DNA of 64,000 nucleotides from Bryum argenteum (lineage: Eukaryota; Streptophyta; Bryopsida; Bryales; Bryaceae). Under the pieces are notes generated by a model. It had not been told where the DNA came from, did not search any database, and was given only the letters and a program-made list of their open reading frames with translations. A program made the translations under genes and the position numbers. Below are positions 1 to 10,639 of this stretch, piece after piece; positions within the stretch are counted from its first letter, which is position 1; each line of letters opens with the position of its first letter. Location: NCBI GenBank assembly GCA_037043015.1, contig CM073323.1, positions 15,393,258 through 15,457,257 on the forward strand. Direction: 5' to 3'.

Positions 1-18
1 GAGTGTTGACTATCACGT

Positions 19-1460
19 ATGCATACTTTTGCAAAAGTCCGAAACGTTTTCTTTGAGTTTAAACAATTAGCGGAATTAACGAAACAAAAGGCCTTAAGAT
101 GCTTCGTCTTCGCGGAAACTCGGTGGGTTTCTTTGATCGAACCATTGCACAAAGCATCGTCGAGAATACCGCACCCTCATCTACAAGATGACGGCGGACT
201 TGAGTGAAAATGACAAAGCCGAGGTAAGCTACTTCAAAGTTGAAAATTTCTATCAATTTTTTTTTTTTTTATGGCATGGTGAGTTGCAACTAATCTCTTC
301 CAATGTTTTGCGGGCATGTCTTGTGTTGTTCTTGGATCCATACACCTTGCTTGGGATGTGTGCGTTGTTGCCTCTCATGGAAGCAATTGATCAATTAGTC
401 ACATTTGCACGAGAAGAGGGACGTCTTCATATGCGACTTTGTCGCAAAGGTGAAGATCTGTCAAGCCTCTCTACATACTGTCTAGGAAGACCGGGCCACC
501 GCTTACTCAACGGACGAGTTACGGTCATTCAACAATCTTCCGGATTGCGACCATGAACAAATCCATATTAAGTGGATCACCGATCTAAACGATGGGTCTC
601 ATTGTCCTCTCCTTCGTGTGCTTGGTGAGTAGACAAGAGGTTATTCGTAGAAAAACTTCGATTAAAAGAGTGTTCAATCGGTTTACATTGATGTTTTGTG
701 ATCTTTTGCATGTGTGCGGTGAGCGGATTCACGCCGAGCACAACGGTGCTCCCGTGGACCGCGACATCCGGGCGACTCTCTTGGCGAGGTGAAGGTGGAG
801 TGCACAGTGAGTTCACTAAACAAACATTCATTTTCCATGGTCTTGTTTTTGGGTTTGTGATAAGGGAAGGTTGTTGTTTGTTGACGGAGTCACGCTTGCC
901 AAGCTCATTTCGAGCCGGATACGCTTTCCGCCCAAAGATGTCATGAATGCCATGGGCATTCTATACCCGCAGATATTGGGTTGAAGGCCTAGGCGAGAGA
1001 ACTTTGACAAACACCTTCGCACACTCATGGATGGATACGGGCATGGCAAAGTTGTAGACACAGGAGAAACTAAACACTTCATTCACCCCTCATCATCGCG
1101 GGACCACTCATGTCATGTCTCAAATAGCATCTCTTCAAAACGTGCATGAAAAGCAATGCTAGGGCAGCCTTGATGCCTCCTTTTGACCTCGATCCTCTAA
1201 CTCGTGTTTGGAGAGTCTTTGGATGGGAACTCCGGTTTGTGTCAAAGCTTTTACGAGTTTTAAAACTTGCGGAGCTCGCAGATCACCCATGTGATAGGTT
1301 CTGAAAGATGAGCGCCTATTCTCCGCCCGAAGTTCGTGAAGTCCAAGCTCCGAGCCACTGGATGACCATCTCCAAGTGGCGGTGGGGATGTGCGCGCGTG
1401 ATTTTTACCTCGAAACATTCCCTTATCCGAAAGTTTTTGATGAGTGGTACTCTACAATGG
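19..1460 (+). pseudogene. Decayed hAT-type transposase-derived gene
   Basis: The three forward frames together carry blocks typical of the large plant zinc-finger/hAT transposase-like proteins. A TRWVSLIEPL block lies near 120-150, LLGMCALLPLMEAIDQL near 350-400, DHEQIHIKWITDLN near 550-590, ISSRIRFPPKDVMNAMG near 905-955, and the hAT C-terminal dimerisation block (VGMCARDFYLETFPYP) at about 1380-1435. The blocks are in family order but are broken by stops and frame changes. Some interruptions start with GTAAG or GTGAG, so a few may be old introns. The gene starts upstream of the window. No terminal inverted repeats or 8-bp duplications were found, so it could be a domesticated gene that died or a transposon relic. 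Family recognition is from memory of the conserved blocks. Confidence 0.62.
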
Positions 1461-2629
1461 TAGGGGCGGTATTTGGCCCATGTTTAGCCTTGTTAGTGTT
1501 ACTTTCATACTTTCATTGTGGGTGTGTGTGTGCGGGCTCACTAGTCGTAGTTGAGTAGTCATGGAATTAGAATTGGAGCCGATGTTGTGCAAATTGGCCC
1601 CTTTGTTTAAGTTATTTCCGTTGATAGGCTAAACTCATGTAGCCCTCAACTACCAATGAAAGTATCTTAGTTTGTGATGTGCATCATGTTGCGGGCTGTT
1701 GAGTATTGCTCCGCATGATGAGGCTCCCTTCACCGATTCGTGACATTGTTTCTTGTACTTGATTGTTTGCTCGTTTTCGTTCTTCGTTTTGGTGCACGAC
1801 TTTGTTTGTATTCTTGTTTTATGCACCTTCCTTATTTGGGCGTCGGAGTGTTTTTGTTGTTTGAGCGGTCGAGCTTCACGATGGTCACATGGTCGAGCCG
1901 TGATGGTCGGATGGTGGAGCTTCGTGATGGTCGGATGGTGGAGCTTCGTGATGGTCGGATGGTCGAGCTTCCCGACGGGAAGAGGATAGCGAAGGGTCTG
2001 CCGGTATCAGCAGATAACATTGGTATCGTGATAACATTGGAGTGGGCCTGGAGTAGGACTTTGAAGTGCCACCGGCTCGAATGCGGTATTAGTGCCGTGG
2101 GAGTGAGTGAGGAGCACCTAGATACTTAGCTTTTTCGCCATTTCAAATACGATTTGACTGTACAAAATACCCTTTCTCGCCAAAAATACTTCGTATATAT
2201 TTTGAATCTCGCCAAGTAAACTTTTTCGTGATTGAAATTCTCGCCACTAACGAGATGGCAAAAAATTGAATGTCGCCATAATTACCTTCCCCTGGAACGA
2301 CTCATTCGCCAGAACAATTCCACATGAATTATATAATTTTCGCCACCTGTGCATTCATTATACTCAGAATATCGCCTTAGTATCCATTTTAAAAATCTGA
2401 AATAAAAGCCCTGCTCCAGGGGCGCTCTACCTTGCGCTTCTGGGCGCGCGGTTTAAGGTCATTCTACCTTAATTAGACAACCGGCACATTTTCCTTCCGA
2501 AGGTTGGAGCACGGTTACTTGTCAGAGGAGGTAAACCTCACTCAGTGGCGGAGTGGCAGTCACTCTCGACATGAATGGGGGCTCCCTCCTCGAGCAGAGG
2601 TGAGGGTGCATTAACTGATTTGATCAGAC
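1461..2629. other. Non-coding stretch
   Basis: No gene could be supported. It holds a small tandem repeat at 1870-1980 (listed separately) and AT-rich sequence with recurring TCGCCA words from about 2130 to 2370. CTACCTT motifs near 2430 and 2465 echo the end of the adjacent MITE. Confidence 0.6.
1870..1980. repeat. 24-bp tandem repeat, about 4.5 units
   Basis: The unit is GAGCTTCGTGATGGTCGGAT plus GGTG. The two central units (1917-1940 and 1941-1964) are nearly identical; the outer ones (1870-1893, 1894-1916, 1965-1980) have diverged. The 24-bp unit is a multiple of three, so it produces repetitive ORFs on both strands that have no other coding support. Confidence 0.85.
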
Positions 2630-2630
2630 T

Positions 2631-2915
2631 AAGGTAGAGTGTCCTAAAAGCGCCACAGGACCCAAAAGCGATCTGGCCTCATTTGTAGATTGTGAAGATA
2701 CATATGTACCTCATTTGTATATAACGCATTTGGGTCAAATCTTACTTAGCACTTTGGAATTTTGTATAAAATTCACAAATGCGAATTACATGTTGCAAAT
2801 TTTTGCAATCCTCCCAAAAACCTATTTCGAATGTGGTCATAATTTTATTTTGAATTTACTAGTGCTAAAAATAGGTCAGATCTCTTAAGGTGGCGCTTTT
2901 AGGACACTCTACCTT
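2631..2915. mobile_element. MITE with perfect 26-bp terminal inverted repeats
   Basis: Positions 2631-2656 (starting AAGGTAGAGTGTCCTAAAAG) are the exact reverse complement of 2890-2915. Inner sequence continues as an imperfect inverted repeat (GATCTGGCCTC against GATCTGACCTA). Both flanks carry ACT next to the ends, a possible 3-bp target duplication, which would fit the PIF/Harbinger or CACTA superfamilies. The 285-bp element has no ORF and must be non-autonomous. The perfect ends suggest fairly recent movement. Confidence 0.85.
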
Positions 2916-3661
2916 ACTGCTACTATTATTTGTTGCCATGAGGCAGATATTGTGGGAGTTGATGTTACTTCACCTGCAAACAAGTGTGTGGTAGTGTAGT
3001 ATGGGGGGGGGGGGCAATGATCGGGAAAAACCGACGGCTAGTGTATTATCAGCCGATGGATTTAGCTCATTGGCCGGTCCATTTTTGAAACCACCGGCTA
3101 AAAACCGATGAAAATTAGAAATAAATTTCTATTCTCAGTATAAAATGAGAAAATTGCCGGAAGAAATCTCTGAAAAACCGATTAGGTGTGGGAAATGCCG
3201 GTTATTAGCCAGTAAAAGCCAAAAAATTCCCCGAACCCTGGGGGGGGGTGTCACTCTCCTTGAATTAGATTGATGCAATGCCCGCATGTGAAGTGGCATG
3301 CATGCACTCACCAAGGCCACTACCTATGCATCAATTGTACGATACTACCACACACATTAGTAGTGTACAATTTGATTGATAGGGGCAAAGACACACACTC
3401 TCTCTCTCTGCAACAACAGGCCTGGCCTGGCACCCTCTCATAGCCTAGACTTCAGCATCAAGTGGGAGCCCTGTCCCATCCCCATCAACCCAACTTAAGT
3501 TCGGCTTACTATCATAGCATGCATCTATGACTAATATCTCACCACTCACGGCCCCCCACACTTTGGAACATTTTGGAAAATTTGGTACATTTGGACATTT
3601 GGATTTTCACAAAACCGCTTGGTTTGGTTTCCAAATTAAGTGTATTTTATGTTGCTAGTGC
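2916..3661. other. Non-coding stretch with G-runs and short palindromes
   Basis: Contains an 11-12-G run near 3003, a second G-run near 3240, and repeated GCCGGTTAT/CCGGCTAAA-type inverted words between 3030 and 3240. There is a short CT microsatellite near 3398. No coding signal was found. Confidence 0.55.
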
Positions 3662-4016
3662 CTTGCTAGAGTTTCTATCTATCTCTAGTCCTTTTCTAAG
3701 GGGCCGGTGTGAATGAAGTGTCCTTTCGTAATGCTAATAACCCGATGCTCACTAGACAAGCGGAAATTGGGACAATAATACTTTCCCCTCTCCAGGGTGG
3801 ACACTATAACTACGCTAATTACTAGTGCCTTGAAGAAACTTGACATAGTATCCCCCAAAGGGCTTTGAGGTACCCATGCAACAAGGTCCAAGGGCCCACA
3901 CCATAGTTGGATGTACTGTGTTGGTGAGCATCACGTCAGCATGGGGAATAGAACCCACCACCGTCTCATTGGGGGCTATGAGCCCCAACTGCTAAGCCAA
4001 GGCTTGTGGTGCCCTC
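3662..4016 (-). mobile_element. tRNA-derived SINE, copy A
   Basis: Read on the minus strand, the head starts GGCACCACAAGCCTTGGCTT. It contains a pol III A-box-like TGGCTTAGCAGTTGG and a B-box-like GGTTCTATTCC, spaced as in a tRNA promoter. The 3' half ends in a small hairpin (CCTTAGAAAAGG) and a short GATA/TATC tail. The copy is bounded by a 10-bp direct repeat, TTGCTAGTGC, at 3652-3661 and 4017-4026, the target duplication expected of target-primed insertion. The body matches the copy at 8849-9216 over its whole length. Confidence 0.85.
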
Positions 4017-4026
4017 TTGCTAGTGC

Positions 4027-4319
4027 ATTTAAGATATTGTGGCTTTATGGCATGCATCTTATTGAAGGCAACTTTTGTTCTCGGGTTTTCAAACACATGA
4101 AATCTTCTACCAATTTATTATCCAATTTAGTTGTTATTGATATATATTTTTTTAAAGATGATATTCAACAACTTTGTAGTAGGAAGATTTTTTTTTCAAA
4201 ACTTTTGGCATTGGTTTAGCAAAGATGTTTCTCAGTTTAAAGGATAAAATGAATTCATGGTTCTTGATGAGTTGTTACTCCTTCATCTACCCTTGGAATT
4301 CAACTTTTTTTTCAATATT

Positions 4320-4388
<69 letters not shown>

Positions 4389-5150
4389 TTTATTATTTTT
4401 TTTCTGCTCGCGTAGAGTGTGAAACTATAATTTGTCTTAAATTCGCTGAAATTGAAATTTGACTTTGCAAGTTGTTGCACACACACACCTTGTAGTATGA
4501 TAAATACTCGGTAAAAATCTTACGCAAATATATTGCTTTTTACACCTTCATTTAGCATGTCTATGAGCAAAAAGGTGATTCTGCTTGTAAAAATAGTTAG
4601 GGGTTAATTCTAACTATTCTTGAAATACAATTAGGTTTCTTGTTATCTTAAGGAGGTTGAATGAAGGTGTTAAAATCAATATATTTGGTGTGTGGAGAAA
4701 ATTGCAATGTGAGATTCCAATCTTAGATATTTTTGAAGCAAATTGTAGTTTTCACATCCTAAGCGGATAGAAAACAAAACAAAAAACAAAAAATGATTGT
4801 AAATTCTTCGTTCTTTGAAAAAAAATTGCAAAATATTCATAAGTTCATTCCTACACGTATTACCTAATGACTTGAGCCACAACTTTCACAAGTTTTACAA
4901 TGGCAACCTTCAAAATTCACAAGAGCAAGCTTTGAAGTTTTGAAAATTTTCAAAAATCAATAATTGTTTAAACATTGGATTTTATGGTCTTGCAATTGAT
5001 AAACTCCGAGGGATCAAATGACTTAAAGTAGGCTTAACTGTAAGATCTTACGGTTGGGAGTCTAGAAAGAGTTAGAAAATTCGTTCACACTTCTTAGAGT
5101 GCATAGAGGTAGTAAATTGTTGTTTCAAAATTTCAAGCTTCAAAAGCTCG
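4027..5150. other. AT-rich intergenic DNA
   Basis: No gene found. It includes the (AT)n run at 4323-4384 and, near 5040-5070, a TCTTACGGTTGGGAG segment also found near 12360, suggesting remnants of the local repeat families. Confidence 0.5.
4323..4384. repeat. (AT)n microsatellite
   Basis: About 31 uninterrupted AT dinucleotides. The Tyr-Ile repeat ORFs it creates on both strands are artefacts. Confidence 0.97.
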
Positions 5151-5154
5151 TTAA

Positions 5155-5510
5155 CCCTTAAACGTCTGAGCGGCCTCGAGGGAGCCGTTTCCAACAGAAT
5201 CTCCTCTATAGCTCTCAATGTACTCATTTTTTCACTCATATTTTAATGTCAAACAGGTCACCATCTTGTATTCAAAAAGTGAAATTTTAGAATTCAAATC
5301 ACAAATTGTATGAGTGATTTTGTGCTTTGAAAGGATTGTGGTAGGTAGGTTGGGGTTGTACAATACTTGTAGGAGGTTGCAAGCTCATCATTGATTGGAT
5401 CATTCATGATGCCCAAGTTCAAAAAGTGCACTATTCATCATGCCCAAGTGCGAAAGATGCTTTGATCCAATACTGGGCTGCCCAAGTCCGTATAGTTAGG
5501 CGTTTAAGGG
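5155..5510. mobile_element. TTAA-flanked MITE (piggyBac-like), 361-bp family
   Basis: The ends are CCCTTAAACGTC and GGCGTTTAAGGG, flanked on both sides by TTAA (5151-5154, 5511-5514). The interior is about 90% like the two copies at 37030-37755, including the GTAGGTAGGTTGGGGTTGTA block and the repeated TTCATGATGCCCAAGT words. CCC ends plus a 4-bp TTAA duplication are the signature of piggyBac superfamily elements. No transposase is present, so it is non-autonomous. Confidence 0.88.
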
Positions 5511-5514
5511 TTAA

Positions 5515-6188
5515 GGAATTCATTATATAAGGCAAGTAGTTTGCTATGTTTTGTTGTCTTTTGTTCTCTGAGTGACGTGAAGATTTTGGCAACTGTCGGA
5601 CGGATTGGAACGCATGACGTGTTGTTAGAATCAAATATCTTTGAAGAGGTGCGAGCAACGGTTGGATTGCAACACATCCCGAGATATTGAGTTTCCAAAT
5701 AACTATGGCCCCGAAATCACTAGAAAGTACAAAAACGACCCGATTTCACATCAAGCAGAGAAACAAGAAGGGCAAGGTCATAGTATTAAAGTGGGCATGG
5801 CAACGCCACTAGTGCATACTAGTTTTAGGGGTTAAGTCTTCAAATTGTTACAACTTAAATAGGATACCTACTTATTGATATTTGATGTGTGAAGCATACG
5901 TCCAAAAGGCCAAGTCTCTCCATTCATTGCCACAAGAAATGGAGAAGGTGAAATGTGGGTCTTTCTTTTAAAAAAATAAAAGGTTATATATCTCCTTCTA
6001 TAATAAAAATGGAATGTAGGGATTTTCGGACCGCACAATGGGGAAGTCCAGGTGGTGTGCTCTCAAGACACAGACAGACGAACAGACAGCCGTTGGAGAA
6101 GCAGAACAAGGGGAGGCTGCCACAACACTATTGTTCTGTACAAGAGTGGAAGGGCGAGGGAGGCGGTCAATGGAGGCGGTTCCTGTAA
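5515..6188. other. Non-coding stretch
   Basis: No conserved ORF or repeat structure was recognised between the two TTAA elements. Confidence 0.5.
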
Positions 6189-6804
6189 CCCCTGAAATTA
6201 GTGCGGCTTGAATTGGGTCGACATAACTTTGGGCAGCCTCTGACATACTATTTTTAAATCGCATGAAGTTGGAATCTTTTGCAGGTTGTAGAGTTTCTCC
6301 ATACTTCTCGCAAAAGTCATTCTCATGTTTCAAAATTCTTTATTCTTTATTCTTAAGGAAAAATATTCACAGCCAAAGTTTTAAAACACTACTCAAAATC
6401 TGCCCAAATTTCAACGTACCCCCATAATCAATCATTTCTTTAGGTTTTATAGGTCGTATCAGGGTAAAACTTGCATAAACATGTTCCTAACTCACCCAGG
6501 AACAAGAATGTGAAGAGCCTCATACCAATTTTCTTTTACCAAAAATGGTTCATAAAATGATTTCTTTGCAATTTTACAACATGGGAGTTTTATTTTTTTT
6601 AAAATTTTTTCAACTTTAAATGTTATGATCTCACAAATGATAAGGAATTCGAATCTAAGATTTGGTATGCATATACATGTACAAGTTAGGTATTGGATCC
6701 TACAATTACATACTTCAAAGAATGTCAAAATTTCTAATTTTACATTTTACATCAAATGAGGGCAATTTTGAAGGTTTTCGGCTGAGGTTGCTCACCTTGA
6801 GGGG
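6189..6804 (+). mobile_element. TTAA-type element, 792-bp family, diverged copy
   Basis: Starts CCCCTGAAATTAG after GTAA and ends near CTTGAGGGG followed by TTCA. The interior matches the better preserved element at 40285-41076: GCAGGTTGTAGAGTTT, TATTCACAGCCAAAG, CAAAATCTGCCCA and ATGTTCCTAACTCACC in the same order. It is shorter than the 792-bp copy, so internal sequence has been lost. It has no ORF of its own. Confidence 0.6.
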
Positions 6805-7130
6805 TTCAAAAGCACTTGACATGAGTGGTGTCATGGCAAATTTGGTTCAAGTCACGGCCACAGTGCAAAGGAACTGACCTACAAGGAAGGGTCCCTGAGC
6901 TACATCTACTGTTTCTATAAGCTCCTGTCACGTTGCATGGAGGGGGTTACATAAACTTGCATCTCCTGCACATGGACACTGTTTCATACTCTTTCAGCAT
7001 ACCGTACTTCAGCCCCAAAATAATTTACCCCCCATCAAAAGCAGTTTTAAACCGAGAAAAGAAGCACAAAGGTTCTGTGCGGCCATTGGATCCACCTGCA
7101 CACTGAGCTCATGAATTTTCAAGAAGTTAA

Positions 7131-7965
7131 CCCCTAAAGTGGATTGAGGCCATAGTGTGGTCGTTTGTGGTTTGGTCAGCATCTGATTTACTACTTTAAG
7201 CTTGTACAAAACGTTTTGTGGGTTGTAGAGTTTTTCTACACCTTCCCAAAAAGTTACTACATACTTCGAAATTCCTCATACTTTAGGAGATATTCACGAT
7301 CAAAAGTTTGAAAAACTATTCAAAATAGACCGTGAATCCGGTTGAAAGTGAAAGTCGCCGGCTCAAGCGGCAGAATGCTTTCAAAACCAATTCACTTGAG
7401 TAAGATAGAGGATAGTGGAGTTTCGTGTGTAGAGATGAAATTCCGAGATATACGAAGGAACTCCAAAAGCAAAGGCGGCTTTCCGGGTCTCTACTGAGGT
7501 GCGAAAGCATAGGGAGCAAACATGAGAAGATATTGTGGTAGTCTATGCCGTAAACGATGAGTGTTCGTCCTTAATGTCCGTTGTATGGAAAACGATTGAT
7601 CAGGGGCCAGAATTTGCCCATACTGCGGTATATGCTCATTTATTCTCTAAATCTGCGCAACATCGTTAAGATTGGAGAAACTTCAAAATTTGAGCAAAAT
7701 TTGGAATTTTACATTTTTTGAGGTTTTGTTTTTTGCACCTCTAAATAAGGCTTTAAGGCATGATCTCACCATTCAAATGTTCAATTCAATTATTTTTCAC
7801 ATGCCATTTTTATTGTCAAAGAACGACCCTTTTGGTTGATTCTAAGCATACCTCCATGTGGAAATTCAAGCATTTCTCTAGGTTTTACAAGTCGCATTAG
7901 GGTAAAACTGCATAGATGTGTTCTTAACTCACCTAGGAATAAGGATTTGAATAGCCTCATTTCAA
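7131..7965 (+). mobile_element. TTAA-type element, 792-bp family, 3'-truncated at the duplication joint
   Basis: Begins CCCCTAAAG directly after TTAA (7127-7130). The interior is colinear with 40285-41076 and with unit 2 from 8089 on. It carries the foreign rRNA insert at 7327-7611 and stops at the tandem-duplication junction near 7965. No coding capacity. Confidence 0.7.
7327..7611 (+). pseudogene. Fragment of mitochondrial-type small-subunit rRNA inserted in a transposon
   Basis: Universal SSU rRNA landmarks occur in order on the + strand: GGCTCAAGCGG, GTGTAGAGATGAAATTC, GAAGGAACTCC, AAAGGCGGCTTTC, GAGGTGCGAAAGCATAGGGAG, TGGTAGTCTATGCCGTAAACG and ATGAGTGTTCG. They correspond roughly to E. 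coli 16S positions 620-850. The GTAGAGxTGAAATTC pattern is alphaproteobacterial/mitochondrial rather than plastid, and the ATGAGTGTTCG...GATCAGGGGCC stretch recalls plant mitochondrial rrn18. The sequence has drifted (for example in the CAAACATGAGAAGATATT block). It interrupts a TTAA element exactly where paralogous copies near 8612 and 12765 are continuous, so it is an insertion of organellar (or bacterial) origin. Source organelle is inferred. Confidence 0.8.
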
Positions 7966-8095
7966 AATTAGCCCACAATAATTTGTCCCCCCCATTAAGC
8001 AGTTTTAAATTGAGAAAAGAAGCAGAAAGGTTTTGTGTGGCCATTGGATCCACACGCACTCCGAGCTCGTGATTTTTCAAGAAGTTAACCCCTAA

Positions 8096-8431
8096 GAGCA
8101 TGCCCAGCGTTGCGCTCGAGACCGGGCCGCTGGGCTACGTCACAAGTCGCAAGCGTCGCTCAAGGGGGCGTCGATACCCCACCCCGGAAGGTGTGCGACA
8201 TACAAAGGTCGCTCACCAATCACTTTATGTAAAATGATTAAGATCGCTGCTACGTGTCACGTAGTTTTAATGGAATGCCAAAATGTGAGTGAATGCACGG
8301 AATAACTTTGAGTTATGGTGTGCTATAATTTAGGAGACCTCAATCCTTTAGACTGAGTTACAGTATGTAGGCTCAGGTTCCTCACACCCCAAATAAGGCT
8401 CCACTCTCCGGCCCCCAATGCGGGCATGCTC
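8096..8431. mobile_element. MITE with GAGCATGCCC ends
   Basis: The left end GAGCATGCCCAGCGTTG is inverted at the right end (reverse complement GAGCATGCCCGCATTGG). Flanks are TAA and TGA, compatible with the 3-bp TNA target of PIF/Harbinger elements. The insertion is absent from the paralogous unit 1 near 7135. It is GC-rich relative to its surroundings and has no ORF. Confidence 0.7.
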
Positions 8432-8848
8432 TGATAGACTAAGGCCATATTTTGATTGTTTGAGGTGTGGTCAACCTTTAACTTACTACTTTTAGTTCGT
8501 ACAAACCTTTTGGAGGTTGTGGAGTTATTCCATACATTCCCAAAAAGTTATTACATGCTTCAAAATTCTTCATACTTTAAGAGATATTCACGGTCAAAGT
8601 CCAAGAACATTATTCAAAATCTGCCCAAAACTGCCCAATCTCCGCTATATTCTCTAAATCTCCACAAAATCAATAAGATTCAAAATTTGAGCAATAGTTG
8701 GAATTTTACTTTTTCTTTTTTTGCTTTTGTTTTTTGTACCTATAATAGGGTTTTAAGGCATGATCTTACCATTCAGATGTTCAATCCAATTATTTTTCAC
8801 ATGCCATTTTTATCGTTAAAGAACGACCATTTTAGTTGATTTTCAGCA

Positions 8849-9216
8849 GGCACCACAAGCCTTGGCTTGGTGGTTGAGGCTTAGGCCCCCAATGAAGAGG
8901 TTGTGGGTTCTATTCCCCATGCCGGCGTGGTGCTCACCACTATAGTCCACCCTACTATTGTGGGAGGTCCTTGGACCTTGTTGTATGGGTACCTCAAAGC
9001 CCTTTGGGGGGATACTATGTCAAGTATCTTCAAGGCACTAGTAACTAGGCTAGAAACTAGCGTAGTTATAGTGTCCACCCTCGAGAGGGGGAAGTAGTAT
9101 TGTTCCAATTACCCCTTGTCAAGTGGCCATCGGGATATTAGCATTACGAACAGACACTTCATTCACACCAGCCCCTTAGAAAGGGACCGAAGTTTCTATC
9201 TATCTTTCTATCTATC
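8849..9216 (+). mobile_element. tRNA-derived SINE, copy B, full length
   Basis: The head starts GGCACCACAAGCCTTGGCTT, with A-box-like TGGCTTGGTGGTTGAGG and B-box-like GGGTTCTATTCCCC. The 3' part has the GTGTCCACCCTCGAGAGGGGGAAG hairpin block (two halves, under 20 bases each side), a CCTTAGAAAGG hairpin and a TCTATCTATC tail. It is flanked by a perfect 13-bp target duplication, TTGATTTTCAGCA, at 8836-8848 and 9217-9229. The uninterrupted site is preserved in the paralogous unit near 7837-7850. Confidence 0.92.
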
Positions 9217-9600
9217 TTGATTTTCAGCATACCTCCATGTGAAAATTCAAGCATTTCTTTAGGTTTTAGAGGTTGCATGAGGGTAAAAAAACTGCATAGA
9301 TATGTTCTTAACTTACCTAGGAACAAGAATTTGAAGAGCCTCACTTCTGAAATAGTTTTTTTGAGCTTCCAAAAAATTAATCCCTTTCTGCTATAAGGGG
9401 AAAAAAATCTCTTTTTCAACTTTGAATATTATGATCTCACAAATAGTGAGGAATGTGAACCTAAGATTTTATGCACATGTAGATATACAAGTAAGGTACT
9501 AATTCCTACGCTTATACGGTTCAAAACCTGTCGGAAATCTAAAAAATTACACCTTGCATCAAAAGAGGGCAGTTTTGAGGTTTTGGCAGTTTTGGGGTTT

Positions 9601-10635
9601 TGGTAGTTTTGAGGCCGTTCTCCTTTGGATGCTGATCTTGATCTTGATGTATTTCGAAGTATGCAATAGTATGGTGTAATATCTAACTTGTATATGTACA
9701 AGTATGTCAAGTCTTATATCTGAGTTCCTTATCATTTATGAGATCAGACAGTCCAAAATTGAACTAGAGCTTGATTTCTTTCTCATAGAATGGGAAAAGA
9801 GTGATTTGGGGCCCAAATAACTCTTTCGGAAAGTGAGTTTGGCTTAGGATTATTTTCTCTATACATAAAAAAACACTGTCTGTCCTTGGCTATACATAGT
9901 CATCATCATTTGGTCATGTATATACGGCATGAAGAGTTCTAAAGATTTTGAAGAGTTTCCATAAGTGGTACTTGATTGTTATATAGAGTTTATTACATTT
10001 TAAGAATATAACAAAGAGGCAAATGGACAAGGAATATGAAACGTAAAATTGGGAGAAAATTAGAAGTGTAGGGGGGATGAAGGGAACATCTGAGGGGATA
10101 TATGAACATGGAACAAAGGATAGGAAGTGAGAACGGAGGATGAGAACTAGAAAGAAATAATGAGAACCTAGAATGAATGACAGGACCGGGAACAAATGAT
10201 GGAAACCAATAAGGGAAGTTGGGGGATGGGGAACTCAAAACAAAAGATGGGAACCATGGACGAGAGTTTGAAGGTAGAGAACTGTTAGAAAAATATGGAG
10301 AATGGGGAGCCATAATAAAGGACGGGGAATTGGGAACAATGGAACGAGGGAACGGAGGACATGCTACAAATCTTATAAAACATGGAGAACCAAAAAGACG
10401 ATATCAGAGGACATGCTATAAATCGTAGACAACATGGAGAACTGAGAAGCTGAGAACTTGCATATAGATTGCATCTCCCATAATTTCAACATCACCAAAC
10501 ACCTCCAGCTTCGTATCTTTATTTATACGTAGGTCTAGATTTTTTATACAATTTATTTGACCTTTTTGATGTGCGTGTCCAGAGGACATTGGTAAGGACT
10601 TGTTGTTTAATTCTATTTTAAGGTGTTAGGAATAT
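9601..10635. other. Non-coding stretch with a purine-rich degenerate repeat
   Basis: No gene found. Between about 10010 and 10460 the + strand is purine-rich, with recurring GGGAAC, GGAGAAC and AGAACxGAGA words in loose 20-40-bp spacing. This looks like an old decayed simple repeat and gives spurious Pro/Ser-rich ORFs on the minus strand. Confidence 0.55.
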
Positions 10636-10639
10636 GCAT

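Larger units (their letters stand above)
8089..9598 (+). mobile_element. TTAA-type element, 792-bp family, with two later insertions
   Basis: Starts CCCCTAA after TTAA (8085-8088). Removing the MITE (336 bp) and the SINE with its duplicated target (381 bp) leaves about 793 bp, matching the 792-bp intact relative at 40285-41076. The inferred right end is TTTTGGGG near 9598. The interior carries the same landmark blocks as the other copies, with no ORF. Confidence 0.65.
7010..9600 (+). repeat. Direct tandem duplication of a TTAA element with its left flank
   Basis: Unit 1 begins near 7010 and unit 2 near 7966. Both open with the same flank (ATAATTT, a C-run, GCAGTTTTAAA, GAGAAAAGAAGCA, CCATTGGATCCAC, TTTTCAAGAAG) leading into TTAACCCCTAA. 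Because the flank is shared, this is one insertion followed by segmental duplication, not two independent insertions. The units now differ by later insertions: an rRNA piece in unit 1, and a MITE and a SINE in unit 2. Each unit therefore provides the empty site for the other's insertions. Confidence 0.75.

Noticed and set aside
4225-4486. ORFs with Tyr-Ile repeats on both strands
   Set aside because: Translation of the (AT)n tract.
10010-10313. Minus-strand Ser/Pro-rich secreted-like ORFs
   Set aside because: They translate a purine-rich degenerate repeat and have no conserved motif.
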